Shown here piece after piece: positions 47,880-55,411 of a stretch of 64,000 nt of DNA. Position numbers and translations under genes: made by a program. Origin of the DNA: an uncultured Alistipes sp. (GTDB taxonomy: Bacteria > Bacteroidota > Bacteroidia > Bacteroidales > Rikenellaceae); NCBI GenBank assembly GCA_944321765.1, contig CALUMQ010000001.1, positions 124,001-188,000 of the forward strand. Reading direction: 5' to 3'. The notes under the pieces are model-generated. The model did no database searches. It had not been told where the DNA came from and worked only from the letters and a program-made list of their open reading frames with translations. Numbering within the stretch: position 1 is the first letter of the stretch; every line of letters starts with the position of its first letter.

Positions 47880-47887
47880 TATATTTG
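47880..47887 (+). promoter_or_regulatory. -7 promoter box for the fimbrillin-like lipoprotein gene
   Basis: TATATTTG followed by CC, 29 bases before the ATG. Confidence 0.6.
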
Positions 47888-47916
47888 CCGTCTGAAGTTT
47901 AAATCTCCATTCAGAT

Positions 47917-49266
47917 ATGAATTATTTCACCTCTCTCTTCGTATCGTTATGCACGATACTTCTTGTTTCGGGATGCTCCGATCGGAATGCAACGGATGAT
48001 TCCGTGAGGACGATTCGTATTGTGCCCTCGATTCAGACCCGCGTTTCGGGACTCTATTTCGAGCCGAACGACTGTATCGGTCTGACCATCGTTCAGAGTT
48101 CGGGCCATTATGTCGACAACTCCAGGATGATCTATGACGGTTCGACCTTTGTGGGAGAGAATCTGGTGTGGTACGATGCCTCGGAGGGTCCTGCAACGTT
48201 TATGGCCTGCTATCCCTATTCGTCGGAGGGGCTTGTCGAAAGTTTCTCGGTGGCCGAGGATCAGCGATCGGGTTGTGAGACGTCCGACCTTCTGGGAGCC
48301 GTAAAGAAGGACGTTGAGCCGACATCGATGGTCAACATGGTGTTTTATCATCTGATGACGCAACTGGATATCGTCGTGAACAACAACACGTCGGCAACGG
48401 TGACGGAGGTTGTCGTCTCGGGTTTTGTCCCTGCGGCGACGGTGGATCTTTCGGTTCCGACGGCAACGGCCGTACCGGATGGCGTGCCGGCCGATATCAT
48501 GGCTTACGAAGTGACGCCCGGAGAGGCCTATCGGGTCATTCTCGTTCCGCAGCAGGCCGCCATGACCGTTACGGTCCGGACCGACGACGGAGAGGTGCGA
48601 ACGAAAAGCATCTCTTCGGAGCAGCTCGAAGGCGGACGGCGCTACAATCTTTCGGTGGTCCTGGACAAGCAGCGCGTGGATCTGGCCTTGAGCGGCGAGA
48701 TCAGCGACTGGATCGACGGAGGGTCTCTGGACGAGAATCCCGGAGGATCCACTCCCGATCCCGACATTCCGGATGCCGACGGCCCGACACTGGAGTATGC
48801 GGGCGAGCGTTACGCCACGACTGTTATTGACGGAGTGACGTGGATGTCAGAAAACCTTCGCTACCTGCCCGAAGGCGCCATTCTTGGCGAAGACGTCTGG
48901 ACTCCCGGAAACGGGACGGACCAATCCGGCGATCTGGGACTGCTCTACAGCTATGCCATGGCAATGAACGGGGCGACGTCGACGTCCGGAGATCGTGTGC
49001 AGGGCATTTGTCCCTCGGGCTGGCACATCCCTTCCCGCGCCGAACTGGAGACGTTGATCTCCTCCGTGTCGTTGGATTTTATTTCCGATGCAGGCTATCG
49101 CGGTGAAGGCGGATCCTGGGTTTACTCGACCTCCACGCTGATGAGTTGCGACCTGGACACGAGCAGCTCCGATATGTGCTTTGTTCTGAGAAAGAAGAAT
49201 GGGGAGTTATCCATCCGTTCGATGGAGGTCGGATGGGGATTCTCTTTGCGATGCGTGAAGGATTGA
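47917..49266 (+). CDS. Fimbrillin-family lipoprotein with C-terminal FISUMP domain
   Basis: A 449-residue lipoprotein: signal MNYFTSLFVSLCTILLVSGC, lipid Cys near residue 20. Residues 30-265 resemble the N-terminal domain of fimbrillin/Mfa-like proteins (RTIRIVPSIQTRVSGLYFEPNDCIGL, VWYDASEGPATFMACYPYS, and the late FIMB-like ILVPQQAAMTVTV...GGRRYNLSVVLDK). A Pro/Asp-rich linker (STPDPDIPDADGP) leads to a FISUMP domain with VTWMSENLRYLP, GICPSGWHIPSRAELE and GFSLRCVK. The combination suggests a surface fimbria or adhesin component. It lies beside another FISUMP lipoprotein but behind its own promoter. Confidence 0.83.
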   Translation: MNYFTSLFVSLCTILLVSGCSDRNATDDSVRTIRIVPSIQTRVSGLYFEPNDCIGLTIVQSSGHYVDNSRMIYDGSTFVGENLVWYDASEGPATFMACYPYSSEGLVESFSVAEDQRSGCETSDLLGAVKKDVEPTSMVNMVFYHLMTQLDIVVNNNTSATVTEVVVSGFVPAATVDLSVPTATAVPDGVPADIMAYEVTPGEAYRVILVPQQAAMTVTVRTDDGEVRTKSISSEQLEGGRRYNLSVVLDKQRVDLALSGEISDWIDGGSLDENPGGSTPDPDIPDADGPTLEYAGERYATTVIDGVTWMSENLRYLPEGAILGEDVWTPGNGTDQSGDLGLLYSYAMAMNGATSTSGDRVQGICPSGWHIPSRAELETLISSVSLDFISDAGYRGEGGSWVYSTSTLMSCDLDTSSSDMCFVLRKKNGELSIRSMEVGWGFSLRCVKD

Positions 49267-49305
49267 CCGGAGGTCGTCATCGGTGCGACCGCCGGCCGGG
49301 ATTAA

Positions 49306-49345
49306 ACGAAGCCCCTGCCACTCATGTGGCAGGGGCTTCGTTTTT
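49306..49345. terminator. Terminator between the lipoprotein gene and hom
   Basis: Perfect 16-bp stem ACGAAGCCCCTGCCAC (49306-49321) / GTGGCAGGGGCTTCGT (49326-49341), 4-base loop, then T5. It lies between convergent genes. Confidence 0.9.
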
Positions 49346-49365
49346 GCGTTGCCGCACATCGGGAA

Positions 49366-50574
49366 TCAGTCGCGATTGAGGAAGAAGATCGGAATGTTGG
49401 CCAGGAAGACATCCTTACCGGAGAGCTGCTGCCGTTTGTCCAGGAGCTCCGAGAGCAGGATGTCGCCGATCACATAGTTGCTCTCCTCGCTGGTGTACTG
49501 TTCGTGGATCTTCGAGAAGTTGAGGATTCCGTGAATGTCCGTCTCCTTGTAGCGGGCATAGATCTTCAGCGTGATGTCGGTCGTGTAGTCGGGCTTTTCG
49601 ATGTAGTTCTGCTTCTTGTACTCGTAACGGTAGTTGTGCAGACGCGCCATGATGTCGCTGAGGATCGACGACGCCGTGGGAAGGCTTCCGGCTCCCTTGC
49701 CGAACATGAACTGCCGGTCGTAGCATTCGCCGCGGATCACCACGCCGTTGTACTCGTCGTCAACGCTGTAGATGTACTTCGAGGGGGTGACGAACTCCGG
49801 CATGACGAACATCGTGAAGTGCTCGTCGCTGACCTTGACGACCTGAGCCACGAGTTTGATCTTGACGTTCTTTTCGCGGGCGTACTGGATGTCCGCGTCG
49901 TGGATGGTCGAGATTCCGTAGGTGAAGATCCGCTCCGGGGCGACGTAGGTGCCCAGGGCGTGCACGGTGATAATGACCAGCTTGAAGAGCGAGTCGTACC
50001 CCTCGATGTCGAACGACGGGTCGCTCTCGGCAAATCCCAGGGCCTGCGCCTGCGCCAGGGCATTGGCGTAGGAGTCCTTGTGGTCGAAGACCCGCGAAAG
50101 AATGTAGTTCGACGAGCCGTTGAGGATGCCCTTCACTTCGAGCAGCAGGTCGTTGTCGTAATACTCTTCGAGGTTGCGGATGACGGGAATCGACCCGCAC
50201 GACGAAGCGTCGTAGAGCAGTGCGACGTTGCGGGTTTTCTGGATGTCGATCAGCTCCGGGAGGTGGTGGGCCAGCATGGTCTTGTTTCCCGAGACGACGG
50301 GGATGCCGCGCAGCAGGGCGCTCCTGACGATGCGGTAGGCCGCCTGTGCGTCGTTGATGACCTCGACGATCAGATTGATGTTCGGATCTTCGAGAATCTC
50401 CTCCGTCGAGGTGGTGAACAGCGCGGGGTCGACCTCGACCTTGCGGGGCTTGCGGGGATCGCGCACGCAGATCTTCAGAATCTCGGCATTGGCGTTCTTC
50501 GACTTGCGCACCACTTCGTAGATGCCCTGTCCGACGACGCCGAATCCGAACAGTCCGATTTTGATTTTGCTCAT
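49366..50574 (-). CDS. hom: Homoserine dehydrogenase
   Basis: A 402-residue monofunctional homoserine dehydrogenase reducing aspartate semialdehyde, the branch point to threonine and methionine. N-terminal Rossmann loop GLFGFGVVGQG, the homoserine-binding KGILNGSSNYILSR near 160, and the catalytic segment ALAQAQALGFAESDPSFDIEGYDSLFKL are intact. A C-terminal regulatory extension of about 80 residues follows, without a clear ACT fold. It is the last gene of metY-metX-hom, which supplies the pathway's own homoserine precursor. Confidence 0.94.
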   Translation of the reverse strand: MSKIKIGLFGFGVVGQGIYEVVRKSKNANAEILKICVRDPRKPRKVEVDPALFTTSTEEILEDPNINLIVEVINDAQAAYRIVRSALLRGIPVVSGNKTMLAHHLPELIDIQKTRNVALLYDASSCGSIPVIRNLEEYYDNDLLLEVKGILNGSSNYILSRVFDHKDSYANALAQAQALGFAESDPSFDIEGYDSLFKLVIITVHALGTYVAPERIFTYGISTIHDADIQYAREKNVKIKLVAQVVKVSDEHFTMFVMPEFVTPSKYIYSVDDEYNGVVIRGECYDRQFMFGKGAGSLPTASSILSDIMARLHNYRYEYKKQNYIEKPDYTTDITLKIYARYKETDIHGILNFSKIHEQYTSEESNYVIGDILLSELLDKRQQLSGKDVFLANIPIFFLNRD

Positions 50575-50588
50575 AGAGGGTTTCGTGT

Positions 50589-51602
50589 TTAGTTGTTCAT
50601 GAATGGGAGCAGGATGTCGTTCAGTTGTTCGTGTTCGACGAGGAATCCGTCGTGGCCGAACGGTGAGTCTATTTCGTAATAGCTGCTGTGGGGAATGCGG
50701 GCCTGCAGGCGTCGCATCTCGGCCGGCGTAAAGATGATGTCGGTCGTGATTCCGACAACTACCGTGCGGGCCGTGATACGGGCTAAGGCCGCCTCCTCGC
50801 CTCCCCTTCCGCGTCCGACGTCATGGGTGTCGAAAGCGTTGAGAATCGCATAGTACGAATAGGCGTTGTAACGACGGCAGAGCTTTTCGCCCTGATACTG
50901 CTGATAGGTGCAGGCGCGGTGCAGTGCCGGGGGCTCCTCGTGATCCTGCTGCGTGAGATTGTACCCTTCGGGGCCGCGGTAGCTCAACAGCCCGATGGCG
51001 CGCGCGGCGGCGAGCCCCTTCATGCCGGCGTCGTCACGCGGCTCCCCGAAGGTCGTGTCGGCCTCGATGGCCATGCGCTGCGTCTCGTCGATGGCTATGG
51101 CCCATGGTGAGGCTTTGGCCGCCGTGGCGATCAGCACAAGCCGCTCGAACCGCTCGGGCTCTTCGACGGCCCATTCCACGGCCTGAAATCCTCCGACCGA
51201 ACTGCCGACGAGCGTCGCGATGCGTCCGATGCCCAGGGCGTCGGCCAGCAACCGGTGCGCCCGTACCAGATCGCGTATGGTGAAGGGCGGGAAATCGCCG
51301 TACCAGGGTCTTCCGGTAGCGGGATTCACATGCAGCGGCCCCGTGGTTCCGTAGTGCGATCCGATGATGTTGGCGCAGACGACGTAGTGACGCGCGGGAT
51401 CGAGAAACCGCCCCTGCTCAACGGTGTGGGGCCACCAGTCGGCGACGTCCGAGTTGGCCGTCAGCGCGTGGCAGACCCATACGACATTGTCGCGTGCGGC
51501 GTTGAACCGTCCGTAAGTGTGGTAGGCGATCCGCAGCTCGGGAAGCGTATGCCCGGTTTCGAGTTCGAAGGCCCCGGGGGCTATGTATAACTGAGCATCC
51601 AT
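50589..51602 (-). CDS. metX: Homoserine O-acetyltransferase (MetX)
   Basis: A 337-residue alpha/beta-hydrolase acyltransferase activating homoserine for sulfhydrylation. The family segment ITVRDLV-like FTIRDLVRAHRLLADALGI, the nucleophile elbow GSSVGGFQAVEW near residue 143, and the catalytic Asp/His in TDIIFTP and GHDGFLVE are present. MetX proteins can be succinyl- or acetyl-specific; the neighbouring MetY suggests O-acetylhomoserine. The stop lies 14 bases before the hom start. Confidence 0.93.
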   Translation of the reverse strand: MDAQLYIAPGAFELETGHTLPELRIAYHTYGRFNAARDNVVWVCHALTANSDVADWWPHTVEQGRFLDPARHYVVCANIIGSHYGTTGPLHVNPATGRPWYGDFPPFTIRDLVRAHRLLADALGIGRIATLVGSSVGGFQAVEWAVEEPERFERLVLIATAAKASPWAIAIDETQRMAIEADTTFGEPRDDAGMKGLAAARAIGLLSYRGPEGYNLTQQDHEEPPALHRACTYQQYQGEKLCRRYNAYSYYAILNAFDTHDVGRGRGGEEAALARITARTVVVGITTDIIFTPAEMRRLQARIPHSSYYEIDSPFGHDGFLVEHEQLNDILLPFMNN

Positions 51603-51615
51603 CGTCCTGTCCCGG

Positions 51616-52902
51616 CTATTCGACGTGTGCGAAGGCCTGTTCGAAATCCTCGATCAGATCCTCGACGTTTTCCAGCCCGAGCGAGATGCGCAGCAGCGTC
51701 GGGGTGACGCCCGCCGCCGCGAGATCGGCCTCGCTGAGCTGTTTGTGGGTCGTCGAGGCGGGATGCGTGATGACGGTGATCGAATCGCCGATCATGGTCA
51801 TGTTGGCCGCCAGACGGAGCGATTCCACAAAGCGCACGGTGCTCTCCAGCGTCCCCTTGAGTTCGATCGTAAAGACGGCCGACGATCCGAAGCGGTAGTA
51901 TTTGTGGGCATTGGCGTAGCTCGGGTGCGATTCGAATCCCACGTAGCTGACGCTCTTCACCTTCGGGTGGTTGCGGCAGTATTCGGCCAGACGGCGTGTC
52001 GACTCCACCTCGTGCTTCACGCGCAGCGAGAGGGTTTCCAGTCCGATAAGCATCAGGTAGGCGTCGAACGGCGAGGGGCAGCAGCCCATGTCGCGCAACC
52101 CGTCGACGCGGCACTTGACGATGAAGGCCGCGTTGCCGAACGTCTTATAGAGGTTCAGCCCGTGATACCCCTCCGAAGGGCCGTCAATCTGCGGGAACTT
52201 GCCGTTTGCCCAGTTGTAGTTGCCTCCGTCGACGATCACGCCGCCCATGGCCGTTCCGTGGCCGTTGATCCACTTCGTGGCGGAGTCCACGACGATGTTG
52301 GCACCCCAATCGAAGGGATTGCAAAGATACCCTGCGGCGCCGAACGTATTGTCAACGACGAAAGGCACGTCGCGGCGGCGGGCCAGTTCACCCAGCGCCT
52401 GCAGATCGGGCACCGCGCAGGTCGGATTTCCCATGCTCTCGACATAGATGGCCTTCGTGCGCTCGTCGATCAGGGCGTCAAACGCTTCGGGATCCTCGCT
52501 GGGGGCGATGCGGCAGTCGATGCCCAGCTTGCGCAGCGTGATGCGGAACTGGTTGTAGGTGCCGCCGTAGAGGAAGGGCGAGGTGACGATGTTGTCGCCC
52601 TCGGCAGCCAGCGAGAGCACGGTGACCAGAATGGCCGACATGCCCGACGATACGGCCAGGGCTCCGACGGCGCCGTAGAGTGCGGCGATACGCTGTTCGT
52701 AGCTCGAAGTGGTGGGATTCTGCAGCCGGGTATAGATGTTTCCGGCCTCGCTGAGCTCGAAGAGACGTGCGGCGTGGTCGCAGCTGCGAAATCGGTATGC
52801 GGCCGTGGGATAGATGGCCAGGCCCCGGGATCCGGTCGGCTCCTCGGGATTCAGTCCTGCGTGGATCTGCAGGGTTTCGAAACGGTATTTTTTCGGGTCC
52901 AT
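51616..52902 (-). CDS. metY: O-acetylhomoserine sulfhydrylase (MetY)
   Basis: A 428-residue PLP enzyme making homocysteine directly from O-acetylhomoserine and sulfide. Landmarks are SRGLAIYPTAAYRFRSCDHAA, the NPTTSSYEQRIAALYG segment, and the PLP lysine in DSATKWINGHGTAMGG near residue 208. The size matches the large MetY class rather than MetB/MetC. It is the first gene of the operon, behind a Met/Cys leader-peptide attenuator (separate entries), so its transcription is likely raised when charged Met- or Cys-tRNA is low. Confidence 0.94.
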   Translation of the reverse strand: MDPKKYRFETLQIHAGLNPEEPTGSRGLAIYPTAAYRFRSCDHAARLFELSEAGNIYTRLQNPTTSSYEQRIAALYGAVGALAVSSGMSAILVTVLSLAAEGDNIVTSPFLYGGTYNQFRITLRKLGIDCRIAPSEDPEAFDALIDERTKAIYVESMGNPTCAVPDLQALGELARRRDVPFVVDNTFGAAGYLCNPFDWGANIVVDSATKWINGHGTAMGGVIVDGGNYNWANGKFPQIDGPSEGYHGLNLYKTFGNAAFIVKCRVDGLRDMGCCPSPFDAYLMLIGLETLSLRVKHEVESTRRLAEYCRNHPKVKSVSYVGFESHPSYANAHKYYRFGSSAVFTIELKGTLESTVRFVESLRLAANMTMIGDSITVITHPASTTHKQLSEADLAAAGVTPTLLRISLGLENVEDLIEDFEQAFAHVE

Positions 52903-52924
52903 ATAAATATAAATGTAAGATCAT

Positions 52925-52954
52925 AAAAAAATCCGACCTCAGGGAAGCCGGATT
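52925..52954 (-). terminator. Attenuator terminator (segments 3 and 4) of the met operon leader
   Basis: On the minus strand AATCCG (52954-52949) pairs with CGGATT (52935-52930), with an inner CC/GG pair, and is followed by seven U (52931-52925). It sits 22 bases before the metY ATG. Segment 3, ATCCGGC (52953-52947), can instead pair with segment 2, GCCGGGT (52988-52982), giving seven pairs including one G-U, which would remove the terminator. Confidence 0.8.
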
Positions 52955-52977
52955 GAATCTGTCGGAACACGATGAAT

Positions 52978-53070
52978 CTACACCCGGCGGAAGCGGTTGC
53001 ACATGCACATGACCATCATCATCACCTGATGCATGGGGCAGGAAGCCGGGTATGTGCGAGCGGTGTTCAT
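52978..53070 (-). CDS. Met/Cys-rich leader peptide of the metY-metX-hom operon
   Basis: A 30-residue leader starting MNTARTYPASCPMHQV and continuing MMMVMCMC before a short Arg-rich end (NRFRRV). Among residues 11-24 are six Met and three Cys. The coding stretch contains segment 1, ACCCGGC (53051-53045), and ends in segment 2, GCCGGGT (52988-52982), just before its stop; these two form a perfect 7-bp stem enclosing the Met/Cys codons. A ribosome stalled on those codons would block 1:2 and allow 2:3, disarming the terminator; a ribosome reaching the stop would cover segment 2 and allow 3:4. No homolog is known to me. The layout is that of an amino-acid attenuator such as those of trp or his operons. 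Confidence 0.8.
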   Translation of the reverse strand: MNTARTYPASCPMHQVMMMVMCMCNRFRRV

Positions 53071-53093
53071 CGTGATTGTCCGATCTACGGATG

Positions 53094-53101
53094 CAAATAT
53101 A
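53094..53101 (-). promoter_or_regulatory. -7 promoter box of the met operon leader
   Basis: TATATTTG on the minus strand, followed by C. Transcription should begin about 7 bases further on, near 53087, leaving about 17 bases before the leader ATG at 53070. No clear -33 TTTG was found. Confidence 0.6.
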
Positions 53102-53167
53102 GGAAAATTTTTCGGACGGGAATACTAATCGGGGGAAATTTTGCGTTTTTCGAAGCGAAGGAGTTTT

Positions 53168-54025
53168 CTATTTTCTTTTGTTGCGGAACTCCGTGGGCGA
53201 TTCACCCGCGTGTTTCTTGAAAAAACGGCCCAGATACGACTGATCGGGGAATTTCAACCTGTATGCGATCTCCTGCACCGAGAGATCGGTGGACTGGAGC
53301 ATCATCTTGATTTCGAGCAGCACGGAGCGGTCGATGAATTTCTTGGCCGAGGTGCAGACGATGTTCTGCACGATGGTCGAGAGATAGCGGGTGGATATGC
53401 AGAGTTTGTCGGCATAGAATGCCACTTCGCGTTCCTGGGCGCAATGTTCGTGGACGAGGGATACGAATCTGTGAAAGAGTTCCGTTTGTCGGGTTGTGGG
53501 ATCGACCGTATCCTGGTCGGGAAGTGCAAAGCGCTGCATTTTGTCGTAGATCTCCAGCAGGAGGTTTTGCAGGCGGTTTTTGATGATCGTGTTGCGGAAG
53601 ACGTTCTCATGGTCGTGATAGGTGTATAAGGCCATTTTGAACCAGATGGAGGCACCTTCGACGATCTGTTGCGAGGGTTTGGCGATGGGATGCTCGCGGA
53701 GCGTGTGAAAGAATGTAGGATCGAGGCGGAAGGCCGCTTCGGCGAAGAGGTCGTGGGAGAAGATGCAGAAGGACACCTTGAAATCCTCCGACCGGTTGGC
53801 CAGGAGCAGGAGGGTTCCGGGGAGCAGCAGCACGAGCGTATTGCGTTTGAGCCGCCCCTGAACCTGGCCGATGATGATGTCGGCACTACCGTCACGGCAG
53901 AAGAGTATGGCACAGCCGTCGATTCGTCCGGCGTAGTTGTTGAAAAACGCCAGATCGGATTCCCCGCAGACGAATTTTTCGTGTTCGGGGACAGAGAGCG
54001 GGTTTGCAGGCAGCATTGAATTCAT
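53168..54025 (-). CDS. AraC-family transcriptional regulator
   Basis: A 285-residue regulator. The N-terminal 170 residues form a cupin-like ligand domain; the C-terminal 100 residues hold the AraC double helix-turn-helix (ISTRYLSTIVQNIVCTSAKKFIDRSVLLEIKMMLQSTDLSVQEIAYRLKFPDQSYLGRFFKKHAGESPTEFR, summarised at about 212-280). It is divergent from the RND efflux operon, whose promoter carries a 23-base direct repeat, so it probably controls that operon. An alternative start MLPANPL lies at 54016; a TATTTTTG box at 54040-54033 leaves almost no leader. Confidence 0.92.
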   Translation of the reverse strand: MNSMLPANPLSVPEHEKFVCGESDLAFFNNYAGRIDGCAILFCRDGSADIIIGQVQGRLKRNTLVLLLPGTLLLLANRSEDFKVSFCIFSHDLFAEAAFRLDPTFFHTLREHPIAKPSQQIVEGASIWFKMALYTYHDHENVFRNTIIKNRLQNLLLEIYDKMQRFALPDQDTVDPTTRQTELFHRFVSLVHEHCAQEREVAFYADKLCISTRYLSTIVQNIVCTSAKKFIDRSVLLEIKMMLQSTDLSVQEIAYRLKFPDQSYLGRFFKKHAGESPTEFRNKRK

Positions 54026-54078
54026 TTTTGAACAAAAATAGGCATTTTTAGTGAAAAAAAAGCACCTTTGTTCCGAAA

Positions 54079-54136
54079 AGTGTCATCAATGTTCGCAATA
54101 TAGTGTCATGAGGCGACTAAATTTAGAATACTTTTG
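54079..54136 (+). promoter_or_regulatory. RND operon promoter with direct-repeat activator site
   Basis: The -7 box TACTTTTG is at 54129-54136. Upstream, AGTGTCAT occurs at 54079-54086 and again at 54102-54109, 23 bases apart (about two helical turns), each followed within two bases by A. Direct repeats placed at and above the -33 region are the usual target of AraC activators, and an AraC gene lies next door. Confidence 0.6.
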
Positions 54137-54187
54137 CACCGTAAAAAGTTTTTTGGTCCGAATATAAACTTCAGTACAGTAAAATAA

Positions 54188-55408
54188 ATGGAAATTATGA
54201 GACAGAGATTTGTGAAGGCTGCCATGATCGCTTGCAGCGTGGCGGCTGTCGGATGCAAACAGGCTCCGATGATGACGGGTCCGGGCGAATATGCCGTGAT
54301 GACCGTTACGACCTCCGACCGAGAGATCCCGACGCACTATTCGGCGCGGATCAGCGGACGTCAGGACATCGACATCTATCCCCAGGTGTCGGGAACCATC
54401 TGGCAGCTGTGCGTGAACGAGGGTCAGCGGGTGTCGAAGGGACAGACCCTGTTCATCATCGACCAGGTGCCCTATAAGGCGGCCCTTCAGACCGCCGAGG
54501 CCAACGTTGCCGCTGCTGAGGCGGGCGTTGCCACGGCCCAGCTTACCTATGACAGCAAGAAGGAACTTTTCGCACGCAACGTTGTCTCGCAGTACGACCT
54601 GTCGACGGCCGAGAACAGCCTGCTGACGGCCAAGGCCCAGCTTGCCCAGGCCGAGGCACAGCGTGTCAATGCCGCGAACAATCTCTCCTATACGGTTGTC
54701 AAGGCTCCGTCGGACGGTGTTGTCGGAACACTCCCTTACCGTGTCGGCGCCCTGGTCAGCGCCTCGATGCCTCAGCCGCTGACCACCGTTTCGGACAACT
54801 CGACGATGTACGTCTATTTCTCGCTCAGCGAGAAGCAGCTGCTTGAGCTGACGCGCCGCTACGGTTCGATCGACGCGACGCTGAAGAACATGCCCGACGT
54901 GCAGCTTCTGCTCAACGACGGTTCGTTGTACGACCAGAAGGGCCGCGTAGAGTCGATCAGCGGTGTGATCGAAACGGGCGTTGTCAGCCTGCGTGCGGCG
55001 TTCCCCAATACGAACGGACTGCTTCACAGCGGTGGCGCCGGCGATGTGGTGATGCCCGTTATCCACAAGGACTGCATCGCTATTCCGCAGTCGGCGACCT
55101 TCGAGCTTCAGGACAAGGTCTTCGTCTACAAACTGGTCGACGGCAAGGCCTCATCGGCAGCCATCCAGGTGGAGAAGATCTCCGACGGTCGGGAGTATAT
55201 CGTAACGTCGGGACTTACGCCGGGCGATGTGATTGTGACCGAGGGAGTCGCCATGCTGCGTGAAGGTACGCCCATTGTTCCTAAAGGTCAGGCTGCGGCC
55301 GCAGCAACCGCCCAGAGCGAGCCGGCCGTAGAAGAGGCAGGAGCCGCTGTCGGCGAGACGTCCGATGCTGCCGCAGCTGCAGAAACCCAAAACGAGAAGG
55401 AGGAATAA
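54188..55408 (+). CDS. RND efflux periplasmic adaptor subunit
   Basis: A 406-residue membrane-fusion lipoprotein linking an RND pump to its outer-membrane channel. The signal has a lipid Cys near residue 23 (VAAVGCKQ). The lipoyl half-motifs are SGRQDIDIYPQVSGTIWQL and VKAPSDGVVGTLPYRVGALV (about residues 55-72 and 175-194), flanking a coiled-coil hairpin rich in Ala and Glu. The C-terminus is an Ala/Glu-rich tail. It is the first gene of the operon adaptor-pump-channel-TetR. An internal ATG three codons in is an alternative start. Confidence 0.93.
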   Translation: MEIMRQRFVKAAMIACSVAAVGCKQAPMMTGPGEYAVMTVTTSDREIPTHYSARISGRQDIDIYPQVSGTIWQLCVNEGQRVSKGQTLFIIDQVPYKAALQTAEANVAAAEAGVATAQLTYDSKKELFARNVVSQYDLSTAENSLLTAKAQLAQAEAQRVNAANNLSYTVVKAPSDGVVGTLPYRVGALVSASMPQPLTTVSDNSTMYVYFSLSEKQLLELTRRYGSIDATLKNMPDVQLLLNDGSLYDQKGRVESISGVIETGVVSLRAAFPNTNGLLHSGGAGDVVMPVIHKDCIAIPQSATFELQDKVFVYKLVDGKASSAAIQVEKISDGREYIVTSGLTPGDVIVTEGVAMLREGTPIVPKGQAAAAATAQSEPAVEEAGAAVGETSDAAAAAETQNEKEE

Positions 55409-55411
55409 CCC

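Noticed and set aside
52902-53101. SAM riboswitch upstream of metY
   Set aside because: The leader is only about 185 bases, is filled by a coding ORF and simple hairpins, and shows none of the conserved SAM-I core sequence I would look for. The attenuator explains the structure better.
52972-53220. A His-rich small ORF (HAHDHHHHLMHG) on the plus strand
   Set aside because: The His run is the reverse complement of the Met codons (ATG/CAT) of the leader peptide, which explains it fully.
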